Of a stretch of DNA of 64,000 bases, positions 55,501 to 62,601 are shown in pieces. The DNA is from Corynebacterium sp. 74A (lineage in GTDB: Bacteria > Actinomycetota > Actinomycetes > Mycobacteriales > Mycobacteriaceae): assembly GCF_008930665.1 (NCBI RefSeq), contig NZ_PQMG01000007.1:1-64000 (forward strand), in the 5' to 3' direction. The notes beneath the pieces were generated by a model. The model worked only from the letters and a program-made list of their open reading frames with translations. It did not search any database and was not told the DNA's origin. Positions within the stretch are counted from its first letter, which is position 1, and each line of letters starts with the position of its first letter. The translations under genes were made by a program, and so were the position numbers.

Positions 55501-56414
55501 GCTGGCTGTATGTGGATCGCTGCAAAGTGGGCAAGAGAAGCTTCCTCGGCAACTCCAGTGTGACTGGACCCGGACGGAAGCTAAGCAAGAACTCCCTGGT
55601 GGCGGTGCTGTCCTCCACGCCGAAGAAGCCGAAGGCAGGATCCAATTGGTGGGGCTCCCCGCCCGAGCGCATGCGCCGCGTCGAGGCCTGCGCCGGCGGG
55701 GGCACGACCGTGACCTATGATCCACCCACCTCGCTCAAAGCGCGCCGCGGTGTCGTGGAAACCCTGCGGCTATTAGCCCCAATGACCTCGGCGACACTCG
55801 CGGTGGCAGTGGCGGCGGCGCTGCAGGCCCTGCTGCTCGCGCTGGGCCCGGGCGCTGCGGTGGTGCTCGTTCTCTGCGGCGGGCTGCTACTCATGGCCGC
55901 CGGGGCGGTGGCCATGGCGGTGACCGCGGCGATGAAATGGCTGTGCGTGCGCGCCATCCGCGCCGAGGACCATCCCTTGTGGAGCCGCTTTGTGTGGCTC
56001 AATGAGCTGCAAGACGCCTTCGTGGAAACAGTGGCGGCGCCGTGGATTCTCACCCACGCTCTCGGCACGGGAACGCTCTCGCTGTGCCTGCGCAGCCTCG
56101 GGGCGGATATTGGCCGCGGCGCGTGGATCGAGTCCTATTGGTTCCCCGAGGCGGATCTCTGCCATGTGGGGGCCGGGGCCACTGTGGGGCCGGGCACCGT
56201 GGTGCAGACCCACCTCTTCCAAGACCGGGTGATGAGCCTCGATACCGTCAGCATTGGCGACGGGGCCACCTTGGGGGCGCACTCCGTGGCGCTGCCCGCC
56301 AGCACGATCGGCGAAGGCACCACCGTGGGCCCAGCCTCGCTGGTGATGCGCGGCGATCAGGTGCCGCCCCATTCCCGCTGGCAGGGCAATCCGATCGAAC
56401 CACAGACCCGCTGA
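52527..56414 (+). CDS. Pls/PosA-family non-ribosomal peptide synthetase (epsilon-poly-lysine synthetase-like)
   Basis: A 1295-aa membrane NRPS. The adenylation domain (about 15-490) has A3 TSGSTGTPKG 149-158, A4 FDASCEEMW 200-208, A5 NTYGPTE 288-294, A7 YASGD, A8 GRIDDQVKIGGRRIELGE and A10 Lys480. The carrier domain has LGGTSL with Ser533 for phosphopantetheine. Then come six hydrophobic helices in three pairs (about 601-655, 845-905, 1070-1125), each pair followed by a hexapeptide beta-helix domain (about 690-830, 945-1045, 1145-1290). There is no standard condensation or thioesterase domain. This is the layout of Streptomyces Pls, which polymerises L-lysine. Aligning to GrsA I read the code Asp201, Ala202, Glu205, Ser244, Ile265, Gly267, Thr289, Val297, Val298, Lys480, close to a lysine code I remember. 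The product is inferred. The start is GTG at 52527. Confidence 0.88.
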   Translation: MLLPQYSARVRAPEARTLIDILSATAAAHPQAAAIDDGTVLTYAELMTEVRATAEQLQALGIGRGARVGIQMASGSAQLYVAILGTLLAGAAYVPVDADDPAERAALVFGEAHIDALIDAAGLRLVTPLPQAYPPGPPTVDDDAWIIFTSGSTGTPKGVAVTHRSAAAFVDAEARWFLVDSPGGPLGPEDRVLAGLSVAFDASCEEMWLAFGHGACLVPAPRSLVRSGMDLGPWLIRRGITVVSTVPTLAGLWPDEALDNVRLLIVGGEACSQELIERLATSQREMWNTYGPTEATVVACGTQLQPGRPVSIGLPLDGWDLAVVDSAGEPVAVGEVGELIIGGVGLARYLDPAKDAEKYAPLPALGWERAYASGDHVRLEEDGLYFVGRIDDQVKIGGRRIELGEVDAGLSSVENVRSSTVVVQKTGGGDSVLVGYVSLDDPAAGFDMARAQQRLAELMPAALVPRMHVMEELPVTTAGKVDKRALPWPLPSATVHSEGMSETERWLATVWVDVLGVAVDGPQADFFSLGGTSLAAATLVGRIRERIPTMSVRDLYDRPRLGALADYLDSLGTPVPEDTSSRRACAPVSRRSRLAQELIQIPVMALRAAQWVSWLFIINTLLSLPSGTPLVDWAVPVPWQLSLLCALVFLTPLGRLPLAAGIIRLLTRGITAGDYPRGGSVHLRIWAAERVADVCGARSISSAAFTVSFARMLGARVGKGVNLHTPAPVTGLLRLGDFCCVEPEVELSGYWLDGDTLHVGPVRIDAYARVGARSVLLPGTRIAEGAQVEPGSCVTGDKKVKKWSRWAGSPARKVGKPKDDFPDSPPPRNARWVPVYYLTSLLLGLVPILALSGGATVVAGATQLAPGSVSTVLMALAAAPLGALVAFAALTVEIWVLVRALQLGLTPGVVPVRSVGGWRAWTIHRLMDDARHYLFPLYAAQLTPVWLRSLGARIGTDAEVSTAVMIPALTEVRDGAFLADDTSIASYELGRGWLYVDRCKVGKRSFLGNSSVTGPGRKLSKNSLVAVLSSTPKKPKAGSNWWGSPPERMRRVEACAGGGTTVTYDPPTSLKARRGVVETLRLLAPMTSATLAVAVAAALQALLLALGPGAAVVLVLCGGLLLMAAGAVAMAVTAAMKWLCVRAIRAEDHPLWSRFVWLNELQDAFVETVAAPWILTHALGTGTLSLCLRSLGADIGRGAWIESYWFPEADLCHVGAGATVGPGTVVQTHLFQDRVMSLDTVSIGDGATLGAHSVALPASTIGEGTTVGPASLVMRGDQVPPHSRWQGNPIEPQTR

Positions 56415-56446
56415 GCCGGCCCTCGAGAAACACTCGAGAAACGCCA

Positions 56447-56472
56447 CAGGCGCCACCGACAGGTGGCGCCTG
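56447..56472. terminator. bidirectional terminator between the NRPS gene and ppk2
   Basis: Perfect 11-bp stem CAGGCGCCACC/GGTGGCGCCTG with a GACA loop, between convergent genes. No T-run is present. Confidence 0.75.
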
Positions 56473-56488
56473 GTGTCGTGAATAGGGG

Positions 56489-57394
56489 TTAGTCCCCGAT
56501 CTGATCGCGGCCGCGACGCACGATCAGCGGATCGGGCTCGCCCACCAGCTCGTGATCCTTGCCGGTGTATTCGAACTTGCTCAGCACATAGCGCATGGCG
56601 TTGATGCGGGCGCGCTTTTTGTCATTGGACTTAATGGTGATCCACGGCGACTCATCGGTGTCCGTGTAACGGAATTGCTCCTCCTTGGCGCGGGTGTAAT
56701 CATCCCACTTATCCAAAGATGCGAGGTCCATCGGCGAGAGCTTCCACTGGCGCACGGGATCGACCTGGCGAATCGCGAAGCGGGTGCGCTGCTCCTTCTG
56801 GGTCACGGAGAACCACAGCTTGGTCAGGGAAATACCGGAGCCCATGATCATGTTCTCCAGCATGGGCACCTCGCGGAGGAACTCGGCGTGCTGCGCCTCG
56901 GTGCAGAAGCCCATCACGCGCTCCACACCGGAGCGGTTGTACCAGGAGCGGTCGAAGAATACGATCTCGCCGGCGCACGGGAAGTGCTCGATATAACGCT
57001 GGAAATACCAGGAGGTGGACTCGCGCGGCGAGGGCTTCTCTAAGGCCACAGTCCGAGCACCGCGAGGGTTGAGGTGCTCATTAAAACGCTTAATCGTGCC
57101 GCCCTTACCAGCGGCGTCGCGGCCTTCGAAAAGAATGATGTGCGCCTGGCCGGTGTCCTTAGTCCAGTTCTGCCACTTCAAGAGCTCGATCTGGAGAGCG
57201 CGCTTGACGTGCTCGTACTCATCACGGCTCATCCGGTCGTCATAGGGATAGTTCTCAAACCACGTATCCACCGGGCTGCCATCGGGCTTAACGAGTACCG
57301 GATCATCCTCATCCGAGTCATCAACGTAATAACCCTCGGTTGCCGCAAGGTCGATGACGGGCAGCTCTTCATCCTTCTTTTTCTTGTCAGCCAT
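56489..57394 (-). CDS. ppk2: polyphosphate kinase 2
   Basis: A 301-aa PPK2-family enzyme. Walker A is GRDAAGKGG at 91-99, and the Walker B/lid region is FFDRSWYNRSGVERVMGFC. WYFQRYIEHFPCAGEI and SVTQKEQRTRFAIR are class I (one-domain, NDP-phosphorylating) features. It makes GTP/ATP from polyphosphate or the reverse. The N-terminus is highly charged. It is convergent with the NRPS gene. Polyphosphate metabolism connects it with Pst/PhoU and Ppa in this window. Confidence 0.94.
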   Translation of the reverse strand: MADKKKKDEELPVIDLAATEGYYVDDSDEDDPVLVKPDGSPVDTWFENYPYDDRMSRDEYEHVKRALQIELLKWQNWTKDTGQAHIILFEGRDAAGKGGTIKRFNEHLNPRGARTVALEKPSPRESTSWYFQRYIEHFPCAGEIVFFDRSWYNRSGVERVMGFCTEAQHAEFLREVPMLENMIMGSGISLTKLWFSVTQKEQRTRFAIRQVDPVRQWKLSPMDLASLDKWDDYTRAKEEQFRYTDTDESPWITIKSNDKKRARINAMRYVLSKFEYTGKDHELVGEPDPLIVRRGRDQIGD

Positions 57395-57404
57395 ACCAAT
57401 CAGT

Positions 57405-58238
57405 CTAGTCCCGAGATCGCGGCTGCGTTGGACAAAAGCGGAAATCCTTTTCTTCGCTTGTCGACGCCGCCTCGAGTACCTCCCACACCGCTGCCGGAGC
57501 GCTCTGCGCCGCGAGCGCTCGGGTTAAGGCCACATAGCTGTCACGGGCTGGACCAGCGCCGATGGCAGCCAACTGGCGCTCTACGGTGGCGGCATCCGCA
57601 GGGGCGGCGGGCACGAATGCTCCCTTGAGCGCGAGGCTCATGCTGTGCTGCATGAGCGGCTCGCTGAGCAGCTGTGCGCCCTGAGTCGTGGGGACGTCCA
57701 TGCACTGCTCGAGAAGCTCGGCGGTCTGGGCAGCGATCGCCGCCGCATGGTGGGAGCCGTGGGTCATGGCGGCGGCGTAGAGTTCCCGCTGCTGCTCGGC
57801 GATGGCGATGGCATGGCCATTCATCTCGGTGATGAGGAGTTCCGCGACGGTAGCGGCGAGCTCATCGCGCGTACTCACACCCCAGCCGCAGCCATCGAGG
57901 CGCGCCGCAGCGGCGGTGGTATCGGTGAGGATCATGGCGGGATGAGCGGCGATGGTCAGCGCGCCGCGCTCGGCCAGCGGCTGCAGCACCCCTACCCCGT
58001 GGCTGGCGGCGGTGTGCAGCACGATCTGCCGCGGCTGCACGTGTGGCAGGAGCTCGGCCACCGCCGCCTCTAGGTCGCTATCGGCAACGTCGAGCACCAG
58101 CAGCTGGGCGTTCTCCGCCGCCGTGGCGGGGGCGGCCGTGTAATCGACGCGGTGGCCGACGGCGGCGAGCTTCTCCCCGATGGCTGTGCCCACTGCTCCC
58201 GCGGACACGATGGATACCCTCATGCGTGGTGCGTTCAT
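57405..58238 (-). CDS. Rossmann-like/DUF2520 protein
   Basis: A 277-aa protein. The N-terminal NAD(P)-binding motif is SIVSAGAVGTAIG (GxGxxG-like, first Gly replaced by Ser-Ala-Gly). The C-terminal helical DUF2520 domain contains HPAMILTDTTAAAARLDGCGWGV and AMTHGSHHAAA. It resembles a ketopantoate reductase/6-phosphogluconate dehydrogenase-like fold but the substrate is unknown. The start was chosen as ATG 58238, with TAGCAT upstream suggesting a leaderless mRNA; ATG 58223 is an alternative. It ends 10 nt before ppk2. Confidence 0.8.
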   Translation of the reverse strand: MNAPRMRVSIVSAGAVGTAIGEKLAAVGHRVDYTAAPATAAENAQLLVLDVADSDLEAAVAELLPHVQPRQIVLHTAASHGVGVLQPLAERGALTIAAHPAMILTDTTAAAARLDGCGWGVSTRDELAATVAELLITEMNGHAIAIAEQQRELYAAAMTHGSHHAAAIAAQTAELLEQCMDVPTTQGAQLLSEPLMQHSMSLALKGAFVPAAPADAATVERQLAAIGAGPARDSYVALTRALAAQSAPAAVWEVLEAASTSEEKDFRFCPTQPRSRD

Positions 58239-58320
58239 GATTGCCGATGCTAGCGCACAGCACACAAGCCCCAGACCCGTGCGGGATCTGAGGCTTGTTA
58301 GTGCGTGTGAGCGGTGATGC

Positions 58321-59973
<1,653 letters not shown>

Positions 59974-60106
59974 TTAGTGCTCCTTATATACAAGTTAAGG
60001 GACGACACTCAAGCGTCGATATCGGCGGGCGCCCGCGACGGCTGCAGTTGGTGAGTGTTGATTATGCCAACTTCACCCGCGTTTATCGTTGTCTCTTTGT
60101 TCTAGG

Positions 60107-60133
60107 CTGGCACTCGAAATGTCCAAGTGCTAA
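60107..60133. promoter_or_regulatory. CIRCE element 1 (HrcA operator)
   Basis: CTGGCACTC - N9 - AAGTGCTAA, matching the CIRCE consensus TTAGCACTC-N9-GAGTGCTAA at 14 of 18 arm positions or better. It lies 140 bp upstream of groEL. Confidence 0.85.
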
Positions 60134-60141
60134 GACCTGTT

Positions 60142-60168
60142 CTAGCACTCTACCCTATTGAGTGCAAG
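60142..60168. promoter_or_regulatory. CIRCE element 2 (HrcA operator)
   Basis: CTAGCACTC - N9 - GAGTGCAAG, a second CIRCE-type palindrome 8 bp from the first. It is only 31 bp from the divergent M20 peptidase start codon, so it lies over the likely -35 region of that gene. Confidence 0.85.
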
Positions 60169-60198
60169 AGCACCGGGGTGCCGCGTACGCTGGTCACC

Positions 60199-61554
60199 AT
60201 GACTACACCTACTGCGGCGCGAGCAAGCGTCGAGAAGCAAAAAAGCCGTATTTTTTCCGATCTGTCCGAGCTCTGCTCCTTTAACTCTGTGCACAGCGTG
60301 GAGGAGCTCAAGGAGGAGCACACCGCCGCTGGCGACTGGGTGCTGGACGCCCTGTGCGAGCACGGGCTGGACGTGACCGCCTATGACACCATCGACGGCA
60401 CGCGCACCTTCATCGGCACCAAGGTGATCGATGATTCCGCGCCCACGGTGCTGCTCTATTCCCATTATGATGTGGTGCCCGCCGGCGACCCGAGCTCCTG
60501 GACCTCGGATGCGTTCACCCTCACCGAGCGCGATGGCCGCTGGTACGCCCGCGGCGCCGCGGACTGTAAGGGCAATCTGGTAATGCACCTCGCCGTGCTG
60601 CGCACCCTCGCAGAGATCGGCGGACTGTCCTGCAATATCAAGGTGGTTATTGAAGGATCCGAGGAGCGCGGTGGCGCCGGCCTTGATGCGCTTATCGACG
60701 AACGCCCCGAGCTTTTCGCCGCCGATGCTATTCTCATCGCGGACTCCGGTAACGCCGGCGTGGGCGTGCCCACCCTCACCACCTCGCTGCGCGGCGGGGC
60801 ACTGCTGAACGTGAAGGTCGACACCCTCGCCACGGCCGTGCACTCCGGCTCCTTCGGCGGCGCCGCACCGGATGCGGTGGCCGCGCTCATGCGCATGCTG
60901 GACTCGCTCCGCGATGAGCATGGCCGCACCGTGATCGAGGGCGTGGACTGCACCGCGAAGTGGCAGGGCATGGACTATGACCGCGAGACCTTCCGCACCG
61001 ACGCCGGCATGCTCGAGGGCACCCACATCATGGGCACCGAGGAGGATAGCCCCGCAGATATGCTCTGGGCGCGTCCCGCCGTGAGCATCATCGGTTTCAC
61101 CTCCACCCCGGTGAGCGAGGCCGTTAATGCCGTGCCCGCTACCGCCGAGGCGCAGCTGAACCTGCGTGTGCCGGCCGGACTGGACTCCGCGGAGGTTGCC
61201 GAGGCATTGAAGCAGCACCTGATCAACCACACCCCCTGGGGCGCGCACGTGGACATCAGCGTCTTTGACGTGAATTCGCCCTTCTCCACCGCCCCGGAAA
61301 GCACCACGCTCAGCGTGCTTGGCGAGGCCCTCTCTGCAGCCTATGAGGGCAAGGAGACCGTGGTGATTGGCTCCGGCGGCTCAATTCCGCTCACCTCGAA
61401 GCTGCAGGAGAAGTTCCCCGAGGCCGAGATCGCCCTCTTCGGCGTGGAGGAGCCCTCCTGCACCATTCACTCCCCCAATGAGTCGGTCGATCCGGAGGAG
61501 ATCCTCTCCATCGCCGTTGCAGAGACGCTCTTCCTGCAGAACTACGGCCGCTAA
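60199..61554 (+). CDS. M20-family metallopeptidase (dipeptidase)
   Basis: A 451-aa zinc peptidase of the M20 family. The metal-site motifs are LLYSHYDVVPAGD, ARGAADCKGN, IEGSEERGGAG (catalytic Glu pair) and the late HSPNE; the lid/dimer domain lies about 180-290. It probably cleaves dipeptides in the cytoplasm. The start is ATG at 60199, with TACGCT at 60186-60191 indicating a leaderless mRNA; a longer frame from 60127 would run through both CIRCE sites. It is divergent from groEL. Confidence 0.92.
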   Translation: MTTPTAARASVEKQKSRIFSDLSELCSFNSVHSVEELKEEHTAAGDWVLDALCEHGLDVTAYDTIDGTRTFIGTKVIDDSAPTVLLYSHYDVVPAGDPSSWTSDAFTLTERDGRWYARGAADCKGNLVMHLAVLRTLAEIGGLSCNIKVVIEGSEERGGAGLDALIDERPELFAADAILIADSGNAGVGVPTLTTSLRGGALLNVKVDTLATAVHSGSFGGAAPDAVAALMRMLDSLRDEHGRTVIEGVDCTAKWQGMDYDRETFRTDAGMLEGTHIMGTEEDSPADMLWARPAVSIIGFTSTPVSEAVNAVPATAEAQLNLRVPAGLDSAEVAEALKQHLINHTPWGAHVDISVFDVNSPFSTAPESTTLSVLGEALSAAYEGKETVVIGSGGSIPLTSKLQEKFPEAEIALFGVEEPSCTIHSPNESVDPEEILSIAVAETLFLQNYGR

Positions 61555-61684
61555 AGCGCGGCCGGACGAGGGGCCACAGGGACCGAGACGCGACCACGCC
61601 ATCCCACCCTGTGGGTACCCCCATCCCATTCTACGTCTGACTAACATTTGCCACCGTCATGTGACACGGCTTACTATGCCCCAC

Positions 61685-61834
61685 ATGATCATCCGCCAAG
61701 CACACAGCCTTCGCGCCCTAGCCGCGAACGCACGCGCACCCCGTGAGAGCGTGGCCCTTCGAGCCGCCGGACTCAAGGGCGTACGAGTACTGAAGGCTAC
61801 GCACCTTGGCGGAGGAGCGCACAGCGAGGACTGA
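61685..61834 (+). CDS. possible 49-aa leaderless small protein or leader peptide
   Basis: A 49-codon frame (MIIRQAHSLRALAANARAPR...GGGAHSED), basic and Arg/Ala/Leu-rich. TACTAT at 61672-61677 ends 7 nt before the ATG, the same leaderless spacing as other genes here. An 8-bp stem CCACAGGG/CCCTGTGG at 61573-61614 upstream probably ends the peptidase transcript. It has no family I recognise. It is followed by a 9-C tract and a small hairpin before the LeuA-like gene, so it could be a leader peptide for that gene. Confidence 0.4.
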   Translation: MIIRQAHSLRALAANARAPRESVALRAAGLKGVRVLKATHLGGGAHSED

Positions 61835-61862
61835 AACCTCCGCACAAGGCAGTAGTCGTTAG

Positions 61863-61903
61863 CCCCCCCCCAGAACCGCCTCATCGTAGGCGATGAAATT
61901 TTC
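61863..61903 (+). promoter_or_regulatory. C9 tract and attenuator-like hairpin
   Basis: A run of nine C residues (61863-61871) is followed by the hairpin TCATCG-TAGG-CGATGA (61881-61896) and AATTTTC. It lies between the 49-codon frame and the LeuA-like gene. It could be an attenuator or nothing more than a weak hairpin. Confidence 0.35.
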
Positions 61904-61957
61904 AGTCCTTCACACCGTTGTTTTTCGCTCCGTTGTAAAGGAATGTGATCCGGCATC

Positions 61958-62524
61958 ATGCCCACCACCTACGCTCCCCAGTCTCAGCGCTCCACCATCA
62001 TCGAGTACCACCGCCGTCCTACCCCGGCGAGCACTCACACCCCGATCCCTGCAGAGCGCACCACCTCCCGCACTTTTGCTGAGGACCCCTTCCGCGCCCG
62101 TTTCGGCCACCGCCTGCCGCGCGGTCTGCGCGAGGAGGCTCGCGGCATGGAATGGCGCACCTTCGCCGCCACCTACGCCCCGCTGGGCGATATGCGCATC
62201 ACTCACCTAGATAGTGAGAACCTGCGCGGCGGCCGCTATCGCTACACCGCCCACATCACGGACACCAGCTCCGGTGCCCGCATCGACTCCACCCGTGAGA
62301 TCATCGCCTCCGGCGCCTGCTCCGCTGTGACCAACCTACTGGCCGATATGGGCCGCCGCGTCGAGATCCTCAGTTACCACCAGTTCGAAATCTTCGAAGC
62401 CACCGTCACCTTCATCTACACCTGCGAGAACAACAAGCGCGCCTGGGCCATGGGATTCGGCCCCACCCGGGACGCCTCCATCGCTGCCGCGCTGAGCACG
62501 GCTGCTGGCCGCCTGCACGGCTAA
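61958..62524 (+). CDS. orphan LeuA (2-isopropylmalate synthase) regulatory-domain protein
   Basis: A 188-aa protein. The C-terminal 100 residues follow the pattern of the allosteric (dimerisation) domain of alpha-isopropylmalate synthase: GRYRYTAHITDTSSG, GACSAVTNLLADMGRRVEILSYHQFEI, a VTFIYTC strand, RAWAMGFG and DASIAAALSTAAGRL. The preceding LPRGLREEARGMEWRTFAATYAP resembles the LeuA linker LPR..Q.EF......W..F..TY. The catalytic TIM barrel is absent, and the first 45 residues are Pro/Thr/Arg-rich and unrelated. It may be a leucine-sensing protein, a LeuA partner, or a remnant. The start ATG at 61958; AAAGGA lies 14 nt upstream, an unusually long spacing. Confidence 0.65.
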   Translation: MPTTYAPQSQRSTIIEYHRRPTPASTHTPIPAERTTSRTFAEDPFRARFGHRLPRGLREEARGMEWRTFAATYAPLGDMRITHLDSENLRGGRYRYTAHITDTSSGARIDSTREIIASGACSAVTNLLADMGRRVEILSYHQFEIFEATVTFIYTCENNKRAWAMGFGPTRDASIAAALSTAAGRLHG

Positions 62525-62601
62525 AAAGGCGCGGATCAGGGCCGGTGACGCTCTCGTTTAGAATGAGACACGTTGCTTCCTCTACTAGATGAGGTGGATG
62601 T

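Noticed and set aside
61863..61871. C9 tract as part of a 6C RNA
   Set aside because: 6C RNA needs two stem-loops each with a C-run; only one tract is present and it is not in a clear hairpin loop.
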